Below, in pieces: positions 54,585 to 64,000 of a DNA stretch of 64,000 nucleotides. Origin of the DNA: Phocoena phocoena. Its lineage: Eukaryota > Chordata > Mammalia > Artiodactyla > Phocoenidae. A program made the translations under genes and the position numbers. Positions within the stretch are counted from its first letter, which is position 1, and each line of letters opens with the position of its first letter. The stretch spans positions 117,681,680 through 117,745,679 of the forward strand of contig NC_089240.1 of assembly GCF_963924675.1 (NCBI RefSeq), written 5' to 3'. The notes below the pieces were generated by a model. It was not told the origin of the DNA, ran no database searches, and saw nothing but the letters and a program-made list of their open reading frames with translations.

Positions 54585-56640
54585 GTCCAATCATTAATTT
54601 ATTCAACAAACATAGACTATTCCTATATGCCAGACACCATGCTTAATGCTGCAGATCCTAAAATAAGCAAGATAAAAATTCTTGCACTCCTGGAATTTAT
54701 ATTCAAGTAGAGAATTCAAGTAATTACAAGATAGTGTGAAGTGGGCTGTATTAAGACTAAGCACAGTGTTTGAGGAGAGAAAGATCATTTTAACAATGAT
54801 TGGAGAGAATGGATTAGAGGGGAGCTCTGTCTGTTTGTGGGGAGACCACTTACGGAGAAGAGAAAAGATGGTTACCGAAATTGAGGTATTGAGGATGAGA
54901 TAAATGGGTGAATTTTTGGAAATAATAAAGCAGTTGAATAGACATGATTTGGTTCTTGATTGATTGTTAGAGTGAAGGAAAGGGAAGAGTCGAGGACAGA
55001 TCAGAAGTCTGGCTTGGACAACTGAGTAGCTCTTGGTCCTGTTCATTGAGACAGAGGACACAGGAGAAGCTGCAGCTTTGAGGAGAATGGGAGTAGTAGA
55101 AGTTGATGAGTTCAGTCTGGGTCATGTTGAACTTAAGGTTATCATGAGATATTCAAGTACACATATCCAGAAACCAGTTAGAGTTCAGAAGATGATTTAG
55201 ACTGGAAGTCATCAGCATCTAGAACAGCGCTTCTTTATGCTTTTTGTGCCATTGGTAGTCTGGGGAAGCCTGTGGAGCCCATCTCAGAATGATATTTTTA
55301 AACGTACAAAATGAAATGTATAGGGTTACAAAGGAAATGGATTATACTGAAATAGAGTTATCAAATACAAAATTTGTGATGTAGTAATATATGTAATTAC
55401 TGATTCACTAAATAAAGAGATCTGGCAGTGGATCTAATAACTACTGTACACTGAAATGATAAGCATAAACAATATTTTGTGGTATCTGCAACAACTGTAA
55501 TATATGAAAATAGATATGATTTCTAATACTGGCAAAGTCACAGGCACAGGTTATATACTACTGTGGTTTGTTGCTTACATTCATAATTGGGAGAAATACT
55601 AAATTTTCTTTAGAGATTGGTGAAAATAAAAATGTTTTTTATCCATTCAAGTTTACAAATTGCCTGAATTCAATTCCTGTATCTAAGTCAGAAACCCAAT
55701 CTAGAAGCTAACTGAAACCCATAGGAATGGATGAGATCAACCCAAGGAGAGAAGGTAGAGCAGGCAATGTGCCCAGGACCAAACCCAGAGGAATCCCAAC
55801 ATTTAGAAATTTAGTAAAGGAGCCTGATCTAGCAAAGAAAATCCAGAAGTGCCAGAGAGGTAGGGAGGAGAACCAGGAAAGTGTGAGGTCCTAGAAACCA
55901 TGGTGAGAGAGTTTTTCAAGGCACTGGGAGTAGTGGCAGTGACAAATACTGCTAAATATCTGAGACAGATAAGGACTGAAAAGAAGTTAAAATGGATTTA
56001 ATGACAGAAAGGTCACTAGTGATTTAGGCAAGAGCACTGTTTCAGTGGAAAGGCGGAGACAGAGGCCAGATTTCAATGGGTTGACGAGTAACTGAAGCTG
56101 AGGAAGTGGAGTCAGCTAGTATAGACAATTCTTTCAAGTATGACTGCAAAGGGGAAAAATAGGGTGCTTTCTAGAGGGGGATGGTGGACCTGGGGAGGAC
56201 ATTTTGTGAGAAGGAAAAGAACTTCTCAATTAAAAGCTGATGGGAAAGAACTAGTATGGGGGAAGATATTGAAGCCACAGAAAAGAGTGAGGATAAATGA
56301 TAGAGCCAGGCTCTTTGGGAGCAATAAAGAATGCCATAGTTATCCTCCCAGTGGGTACAAGTGCAGATCAAAAAGTCGGAATTGGATACAGAGCCATGCA
56401 GGATGGGCATGGGGATGGGAATAAAAGGCTTAGGGGGAGGGATTTGAAGAATTTCTATCTGAATGCTTCTGTTTTCCTAGTGAATGAAGAGGGGAAGTCA
56501 TCCTTTGTTGAGGGTTAGAGGTTTGAGGACAGTGGGGAAGGTTTTGGAATAGATGCTGTGGAGAATGGAAAAACTGAAGAAACTATCTGATGTGATGTGA
56601 TTGGGCATTTTGCCCTTTTTCTGGCTTAAGAGAAAAATGT
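54585..56640 (-). mobile_element. long L2 LINE (antisense), interrupted
   Basis: In reverse L2 order: ttattcaacaaacatagactattcc…catgcttaatgctg; gttgatgagttcagtctgggtcatgttgaac; gtcatcagcatctag; aggaatcccaacatttag; aggtagggaggagaaccaggaaagtgtgag; tagtatagacaattctttcaag. Nearly 1.6 kb of L2 in all. The 55,222-55,690 part is a different, unassigned repeat-like insert. Confidence 0.65.
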
Positions 56641-57099
56641 TTCCCTTTAATGATAAAGCTGTTTCTATGGCAGTTGATGTGTTTATTAAGTTAAAAAATT
56701 AATCATCATGATGAATACTACTTGGGAAGTAAATGTTAATCAGGGATGCTACATAACAGCATTCAATTTTTTGAAGAATTTTCCCTAACAGTCATATTAA
56801 GTGGCTCTATAATTAATGGACCAGTACATACTGTTCAAGCAGCTGACTCATCTCAGAGCTCTGAAGCCTAGGCCCCTAAAGCAAGGAAACGACGAAACCT
56901 TTGCTTAGTAGATGCTCCGGTCTCCCTTTGTTCAGCCTGTCCTCTGCCTGCCCTAGTTTCAGCATCACATATGAACAAGGGCAGCCTATTTGCAGGAAAT
57001 TTCCCTGGAGAGGCCTGCGTGGTTACAGGGTTCTGTGGCAATGGCGAAAACACAGTGCATTTCCCCAAATGGACTGGCTCTTTCAGTTTTGTGTTGCAT

Positions 57100-58085
57100 C
57101 ACCAGTAAGTCATTCTGAAATATTTATTGAGGGCTTCTTGTGTGCCACTGGGGTTTCAGTGGGAGAGACTAATGGGGTGGGGGAAAGACATTAAACGAAA
57201 ATAAGCAGTGATAGATATTATAAAGGTGCTAGGAGAACCACGAATAACAGGTTTGATTTCATCAGGAGGGTCAGAGGAAGTTTTCCTGAGGAAGCAATAC
57301 TGGGGCTGAGTTCTGAAAGATGAATAGCAGTGAATTATGAGAAGAAGAAAGATAAGAATGTCCTAGGTGGAGGAGACACATGTGCAAACGCCCTGCGGTG
57401 AAAGGGAGGGCAGCAAGTTAGAGATAGCAAAAAAGGTAAGAGTTGAGACTAAAGAAGTTTGGGCCTTGTAGGTCAAACTAAGTGCATAAAGTTGGACTTT
57501 ATTCTACGAATAACGGGGTACCACTGAAGACTTTCTGGCTAGAGAATTACCTGGTAAGATCTGCATTTTAGAAGAAACACCCTGGCTGTTGTACGGGGAA
57601 TAGATTGGCGGGGCATGAGTGGAAGAAAGTAGGTGAGACAATTAGAAGACTGTTACATAGGTCCAGGTGATAGAGGATGGTGGCTTGAAGCAGGGTAGTA
57701 GTGATAAAGATGGAGAAAAATTGACGAATTTGAGGAATATTTTGATGGTGGGTAGGACTTGATGAAGGGTAGGCCATGGGGCATGAAGGGGAGAGAGGTA
57801 GCAAGGATGATTAATTCCTTCAACGAAAATGTGTTGGGCGTCTGTGTGACTTTCCCTTTCCCCTATATGCTTTGCGTTAAGCACGAGCATTCAAATAGAC
57901 ACAGTCCCTGCCTTCAAGGAGTCTGAAATCTAATGGGAGAGAGAGACACGTAAATAACCAATCACTAAGCTGTGTAATGTCTCGCAGGCTGTGATGTCGC
58001 AGGGTGCAGTGCCACAAGAGCACACAAAAGGAGTATCTATTCAAAGTGGGGACTCCTGGAGATGACCCTTGAGCTGAGATGGGGT
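57100..58085 (-). mobile_element. two L2 3' regions (antisense)
   Basis: The first (57,115-57,800) runs from aaatatttattgagggcttcttgtgtgcc to agaggatggtggcttgaagc. A second L2 3' end begins near 57,812 (ttccttcaacgaaaatg…cacagtccctgccttcaagg). Confidence 0.65.
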
Positions 58086-58599
58086 TTTTAATTCATTTGT
58101 TTTTCAATGTGGGTAGGAATTCCTTGAACCCAAGTAGGAAGGGAAAGAACATTGCATTGCACAGGCTTCAATATGTGTGAAGCGTGGTTGAGGGAACTTC
58201 ATTTCCATGTGGCCAAAATGAAGACTCTGGGGAGGGGCTAGCTGGAAACAAAGCTGGAGTGGGTAAGCGGGGTAACCCTCATAAAAGGGTTGTGTGCTAA
58301 GGGCCTTTCTTTAAGTGTGTTTCCTCATCTTTAAAATGAATAGAAAAAAGATGAAAGGGTAAGCCTGTAAGGGTAGCAGCCTTCGAAATCATCCTTTTGG
58401 GACCATTGGAATAGAACAAAACTAAATATTCTTTGGAAAATAAAATTCACTTTTACCCTGAAACTCTAAATAATCCTGCTCTTCAAATACCTTTTAACTG
58501 TATAAAGATCAGAAAATGCCATTTTTACACAATGTTATATGTCAATTGTATCTCAATAAAGCTAGGAAAAAAATTGTTTTCTAAAGTTACTTTATTGCT

Positions 58600-58810
58600 T
58601 TTTTTTTTTTTTTTTTTTTTGCGGTATGCGGGCCTCTCACTGTTGTGGCCTCTCCCGTTGCAGAGCACAGGCTCCGGACACGCAGGCTCAGCGGCCATGG
58701 CTCACGGGCCCAGCCGCTCCGCGGTATGTGGGATCTTCCCGGACCGGGGCACGAACCCGCGTCCCCTGCATTGGCACGCGGACTCTCAACCACTGCGCCA
58801 CCAGGGAAGC
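58600..58810 (-). mobile_element. CHR-2 SINE, short form
   Basis: Poly(T), gcggtatgcgggcc … ccaccagggaagcc. Target repeat actttattgcttttt. Confidence 0.95.
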
Positions 58811-58882
58811 CCTTTATTGCTTTTTGAATCAAATAATCTTAATTTGGTGCTTATAAAGTAAAAGAATATCGGTCAACCCTTT

Positions 58883-59227
58883 AAAAAAAATAATTAATTA
58901 ATTTTTGGCTATGTTGGGTCTTTGTTGCTGCGCACGGGCTTTCTCTAGTTCCGGCGAGCGGGGGCTGCTCTTCGTTGCAGTGCGAGGGCTTCTCATTGCG
59001 GTGGCTTCTCTTGTTGCAGAGCATGTGCTCTAGGCGCGTGGGCTTCAGTAGTTGTGGCACGCGGGCTCAATAGTTGTGGCTCATGGGCTCTAGAGCACAG
59101 GCTCAGTAGTTGTGGCACGGGTTTAGTTACTCTGCAGCATGTGGGATCTTCCTGGACCAGGGCTCGAACCCGTGTTCCCTGCACCGGCAGGCAGATTCTT
59201 AACCACTGCACCACCAGGGAAGTCCCC
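58883..59227 (-). mobile_element. CHR-2 SINE, long form
   Basis: Complete reversed long form. Target repeat gtcaaccctttt. The two neighbouring SINEs share orientation and lie only about 70 bp apart. Confidence 0.93.
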
Positions 59228-59544
59228 TGTCAACCCTTTTTAAAATCAGTTTTTTCCCTAGTGATGGATAAATGATAAACAATATGTTAGAGCTGATAAT
59301 TTCAGAAATAGCTTCGAAATTAATTTATCATTAACTTCATATTCACAATGGATACAAAAGCTATACTGTACTTTTTTTTGCTTTAACATAGATTTATATG
59401 ATTTTCTTTTATTTGTAAGCTCACATGCCTAGCATGTTAGAAATTCATTTTACTCAAGAATTCTGGGGTACAATTTTGATCAAAATTGTGCATAATAGAT
59501 GTACTTTAAAATCCCATTTGTTGCTTCAGATTTGTTGTTATTGT

Positions 59545-60560
59545 GTTTCTTTGTGCCAGAACTATGCTGAGGCTCAGAGAGGCACTTGCCTCTGGCACAA
59601 AACTTAACGGGTGCCCAAACACTCAGTAATCAAGGTAAATAATATTTTCATGTAATATTTTAAAAATCAAAATGAATGCACAAAATGTCCATGATGTACA
59701 AAATAGCAAATATAATTCTTTAATTTATTTATTATTTTTGGTTGTGTTGGGTCTTCGTTGCTGTGTGCGGGCTTTCTCTAGTTGCGGCGAGCAGGGGCTA
59801 CGCTTCATTGCGGTGCACGGGCTTCTCATTGCAGTGGCTTCTCTTGTTGCAGAGCACGGGCTCTAGAGCTCGCGGGGTTCAGTAGATGTGGTGTGTGGGC
59901 TCAGTAGTTGTGGCTCGTGGGCTCTAGAGCGCAGGCTCAGTAGTTGTGGCACATGGTCTTAGTTGCTCTGCAGCATGTGGGATCTTCCTGGACCAGGGCT
60001 CGAACCTGTGTCCCCTGCATTGGCAGACGGATTCTTAACCACTGCGCCACCAGGGAAGCCCTAAAATAGCAAATATTTTAAATAAAGACAGGATCTGACC
60101 CTACACTTGCCTCCCCCTAATCCCAACTCTGAGTCTTCAGCCTGCAGGGCCATCCTTATCCTTGTCTACTTTAAAACCCAAAAGGGCAGGGTCCAAAGAC
60201 TCAGCCGGTGCTTCTAAACAGGGCTGTGTACCCAAGACTCCTAGAAATGTCTGTAGGTCTTCTGCCCAGGTCTCTGCTCCTGCGCTCCTGTTTGATGATC
60301 CTCTGTGAAGAACGCCTCCTCCTGCTTTCTCTCCCCTTACCTCTCTAGAGCTGAACCGTCGCCACTTTTCTGATTTCTCCCCTTTTATCTGATTGTCTTG
60401 CTCCAAGAGTCTGGCCAGCACCATTCCCACTGGAATTGGTAGTACCTGAGCTTGTCCTAGCTCCCACTCAGGCAAGTTTGAATCCTTGGCCCTTTTCCAG
60501 GTGAGAGGGAGGAACTTTTCCGGGGTTTCCGCCTCATGGCTTTCTACTGCCCTCCTCTGG
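59545..60560 (-). other. possible old repeat with a 145-codon open frame
   Basis: On the minus strand a 145-codon frame (60,137-60,574) runs into …aggcaagtgtagggtcagatcctgtctttattt and, past a SINE, to ttgtgccagaggcaagtgcctc. The whole has the look of an interspersed repeat end rather than a gene. No domain was recognised and no splice-compatible exons lie nearby. Confidence 0.35.
59714..60062 (-). mobile_element. CHR-2 SINE, long form
   Basis: Complete reversed long form. Target repeat aaaatagcaaata (59,699 and 60,063). Confidence 0.93.
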
Positions 60561-61027
60561 GCCTCAATTACCACTGCAGTTCCACCGCGTGCCTTCGATT
60601 TATTTTTCCCATTCGATTTTTTCTAATTAAAAAAATAATATATGTGCCTTATAAAAATTTCAAATCACACAAAGGTATTTCAGCTTTCCTTTATCCCTTC
60701 AGTTCTTCTGACCCCTTGAAAATTGCTCTAAATATTCCTTACCTATATAGCCTGCCAAGATGCCTGTATCTTTAATTGCATTTTAAAATTGCATAAGGAA
60801 TATTTTAATCTATTTTTATTATAAAAAATAAAAAAATATAGAAATATACAGAATAAAAAGTTACAGAGTCTTTTCCTTCACGACCCCATTCTTTTCCCAT
60901 TCTAGAGGTAACGACACAAACGTTTTATGGGCATCTCTCAGACCTTTCTCTACACATTTACATACATACCAAGTGCATGATGCATATACCCACATACTAA
61001 ATATAAATGGGATCATTCTGTAAGTAT
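60561..61027. other. unassigned AT-rich sequence
   Basis: Contains aaaattgcataaggaatatt and (a/t) runs. Possibly an old L1 tail, but not assignable. Confidence 0.35.
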
Positions 61028-61515
61028 TGATAAAAAATTGCACAACTACATGTATACTCATGTTCATAGCAGCATCATTCACAAGAGCTAAAAGGTGGAA
61101 ACAACCCACATGCCCATCAACAGATGAACAGATAAACAAAATGTAGTATATACATACAATGGAATATTATTCACCCTTAAAAAGGAATTAAATTCTGAGA
61201 CATGCTACAACATGAATGAACCTCGAAGACAGTTATGCTAAGAAATAAGCCAGTCACAAAAGGCCAAATAATGTATGATTACACTTACGTGAGGTACCTA
61301 GAATAGTCAAATTCGTAGAAATAGAAAGGGCCTGGGCAGAAGGGAGAATGTGAAGTTATTGTTTAATAGGTACCGAGTTTCAGTTTGGGATGATAGAAAA
61401 GTTCTGGAGACGGATGGTTCTGTTGTGAGTGTATTTAATGCCACTGACTTATATACTCGAAAAGGGTTAAAATGGTAAATTTTAGGTTATGTATATTTTA
61501 CCACAATAAAAAAAT
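61028..61515 (+). mobile_element. old L1 3' end
   Basis: ttcatagcagcatcattcac…caacccacatgcccatcaacagatgaa…caatggaatattattcacc…ttataccacaataaaa-like end. Sense orientation. Confidence 0.85.
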
Positions 61516-61696
61516 AATCACACCACTAATACCTGAATGATTTCCTTGTAAGACAGTCAAATGTAAACATTTACAGGGCAAAGCATGACCAACCCCATTG
61601 ACCACTTCCCCTCCTCCATCCCATTCTGCTCTCCTTAGGTAATGGCCTGAGTTCTGGTGTGTGTCCTTTGACTTCCTTTTCTGTGCATTTACATAC

Positions 61697-61925
61697 ATTA
61701 CAGAGCATAGTCTGGAGCCAGACTGGGTTAAAATCCTGGCTCTACCATTTACCAACGTGGTGACCCTTGGGCAAATTAATGTTTCTGTGCTTTAGGTTCA
61801 TCATCTGTAAAAGGGGAATAATAATAGAAGTTTCTGAGCTCGGGTTACAGTGAGGATTACATTAGATAATGCACTTAGCACAGTACCTAGCACTTAAGTG
61901 ATCAAGAAATGTTAGCTGTTACTAT
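61697..61925 (+). mobile_element. MIR SINE (sense)
   Basis: agtctggagccagactgggttaaaatcctggctctaccatttacc…cttgggcaaattaatg…atctgtaaaaggggaataataata…gcacttagcacagtacctagcac. Nearly full length. Confidence 0.85.
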
Positions 61926-62789
61926 TCGCTTACCATTACTATTGGATGTAGTGTCCACCTTTAGAGAGTGAACAAAGCAGACAAGCAGATAATACCTGTG
62001 ACATTAAAAGCAGAAAGCAGGGCCTGGAGGAAATTTGAGGATGGGGGCCAGAAAGGGCAGCAGAAGAGCCCAAGAAAGGAAAGTGAATGGCTGCCAGTCA
62101 AATCTAGCATCTACCTATGGAACAAAAAGTAGAGGAGATACAAGGAAATATAGAGGCATAGTAATAAAGGAGACTTTAATACACTACTCTCAGTACAAGA
62201 CAAATCAAATGGACACAGAATTATTAAGGAGGTAGAAGATGTGAACAAAATAATCAATAGAGTCCATCTTATGGATGTACGTAGAACTTTGCACCCATTC
62301 TTTTTTCTCACGAGCATGATGAGTTGTTTTATCTGCTTGGAACGGGAAATCCATTATTTTGGAAAACCACTTCTCCCCACCTCAGCCTGGTCCTGAAAAG
62401 GGGTAGCAATCATAGAATCGCTCCCCATTGGCCACAAGGGTGGGCATGTGGCTCAGGCTAGACGAGTAATCATTTTCTATCTCTGGCCATAGTGGTTGGT
62501 TTATAGCTGGCTATGTGACTCAGGACAGGCGAACCAGAGGTCTTCACCAAGTTTTTTCAAACAATTTGGGCTACGAAGTTCCTTTACCACCACTGGATAT
62601 GAATTCAAAGTTGCCTGTACCATGGCCCCTGTTGATAGGACTAAGCTAACCGGAAAGAATAAAACTGACATAAAGAGAAACATAAAGGCGAAAGATGGAG
62701 AGTGTTTTCGAAGGAGGGTCACAATTCCAGTTGTTCCCTAGGCCACCTGCATCCCTGCCTTTTTGGTGGTTTGATTATATGCATCCATA
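61926..62789. other. unassigned intergenic sequence
   Basis: No gene or confident repeat. The frame at 62,496-62,741 has no recognised homology. Confidence 0.4.
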
Positions 62790-62972
62790 TACACTTGACC
62801 CTTGAACAACATAGGCTTGAACTGCGTGGGTCTACTTACGTGTGGATTTTTTTTCCCAATAAATCCCAGGATGTGGAGCTGTGGATATGGAGGGTCAACG
62901 GTAAAGTTTTCAACTGCGGGGAGAATCGAGAATCGCTGCCCGTAACCCCACGTTGTTCAAGAGTCAACTGTA
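62790..62972. mobile_element. Tigger-like mariner MITE
   Basis: Left end tacacttgacccttgaacaac and right end gttgttcaagagtcaactgta are inverted repeats with TA at both ends, as for Tc1/mariner targets. Non-coding internal remnant. Confidence 0.8.
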
Positions 62973-63256
62973 GTCCCTCTTTTGTTTTGCCGATTGGAAT
63001 TAGGCTTATGTCATTTGCAACCACAAGAGTTCTAGCCAATATGAATTGGTGTGGCGTGTGTGTGAACAATAGGATAATACCACAGGGGGTTCCCGAGCCA
63101 GTAATTAAGATCAGTGGGTCAAAAGCAGGCCCAACATGCTTGGTCTCAGGACAGCAGCCCCTAGCCACACCTCTATGGCACAGGACCTGCTGCTAAGGTG
63201 TGATGAGGCTGAGGCCAGCGTTGACTGGAATTTCAAATTTCCCCCTCCCAGCATTT

Positions 63257-63462
63257 TAAAAAATATTTATTTATTTAGGCTGTTCCGGGTCTTAGTTGCG
63301 GCACATGGGATCTTCGCTGCTGCATGCGGGCTCTTAGCTGCAGCATGCGGACTCCTAGTTGCGGCATGCACGTGGGATCTAGTTCCCCGAGTAGGGGTCA
63401 AGCCCGGGCCCCCTGCTTTGGGAGCAAGGAGTCTTATCCACTGGACCACCAGGGAAGTCCCC
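63257..63462 (-). mobile_element. older tRNA-derived SINE (Bov-tA/CHR-like)
   Basis: Three gcagcatgcgg-type units (ctgcatgcgggctctta, cagcatgcggactccta, cggcatgcacg) and ccaccagggaagtccc head. Target repeat cctcccagcattt. Confidence 0.75.
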
Positions 63463-64000
63463 TCCTCCCAGCATTTAGCAGCACACCGCGTCATTGCAGA
63501 CCTGAACGTTTCTGGTGAGAAGGCTGTTATCAGCTTTCCCTCTTTATACCCCTATGTTTACCCGCAAGACTTCTCCGCCAGTGCGAATGCATTTGTGTTC
63601 TCACCTGCACACACTCACGACACATGTCCACATGTGTGCCCTCAAAAGCCTTCACAAACACCTACGTAAATATGCATGAGACCTCAGGTGAGAACTCGGA
63701 GGAGGAAGCATCTGTAGGACTAGAAATTATGTCTTGTTGGTTTTGAAATCTCATATGCCTGTTCCTGTGCTCTAGTTACTGCCGCATAAAGGCAAGAAGC
63801 CGTTTTGATCTCAACTACCTGTCGGGTCTCACTTTATTCGGTGACCGACATTAATGAACTGGTAATTCATTACTTTCTATGTCTTGAGCATCCTCCAAAG
63901 GAGATCTTGACAGATCAGTATCCATTTCACTGTTCTTTGCCTGTTCTGCCATCCTGTGGGCAAGGAACACAAATGCTTTGGAGATTAAAGACCCAAGTTT

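Noticed and set aside
54603..55061. 152-codon minus-strand frame next to the CXorf66 homologue
   Set aside because: It falls within antisense L2 sequence and does not resemble CXorf66. The true exon 1 is at 54,017-54,104.
1..64000. CRISPR arrays, operons, phage or bacterial systems
   Set aside because: The sequence is clearly vertebrate nuclear DNA; the regular repeats are SINEs and microsatellites.

Overview
The window is mammalian X-chromosomal DNA, most likely from a cetacean. At least thirty copies of tRNA-derived CHR SINEs are present. They include the long CHR-2 form (…gcaactaagcccgtgcgcc…) and the short, internally deleted CHR-2 form (…gcggagcggctgggcccgtg…) known from whales and dolphins. 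Ruminant/ungulate-type L1 3' ends are also present. The chromosome is inferred from synteny: three recognisable loci, ATP11C, MIR505 and CXorf66, all lie on the minus strand in the order known from human Xq27.1.

Layout. Positions 1-23,618 are intron 1 of ATP11C (minus strand), filled with SINEs, L2, old L1, MER5 and LTR remnants. The intron holds the complete 84-nt MIR505 hairpin at 14,449-14,532. ATP11C coding exon 1 is only nine codons (MFRRSFNRF, 23,619-23,645), followed by a consensus GTAAGT donor. It lies in a strong CpG island (about 22,940-24,560) with GC boxes, a YY1-type motif and, about 1.1 kb upstream of the ATG, a ZNF143-type motif. Exon 2 was not found, so it should lie to the left of the window.

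Positions 24,600-50,900 are intergenic. They contain two large 5'-truncated L1 copies (29,293-31,715 and about 44,161-47,608), each carrying a nested short CHR-2 SINE, plus an older L1 pair near 42 kb, an MLT1 LTR, MIR, L2, a palindromic DNA element and a perfect 16-bp-stem hairpin at 25,484-25,524.

Positions 50,938-54,104 hold a three-exon locus homologous to human CXorf66, a single-pass membrane protein of unknown function. The splice sites, phases and residue-level alignment are preserved, but exon 2 and exon 3 each contain a frameshift. In this sequence it therefore reads as a recently broken gene. Positions 54.6-64 kb are intergenic and mostly ancient L2, MIR, old L1, CHR-2 SINEs and a Tigger-like element.

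I found no prokaryote-like operons, CRISPR arrays or other multi-gene system. The most informative observations are the CXorf66 lesions, MIR505 inside the upstream ATP11C intron with SINEs in opposite orientations beside it, the divergent signals in the CpG island, and several retrotransposon details. Family names for repeats come from recognition of consensus features, not a database search.
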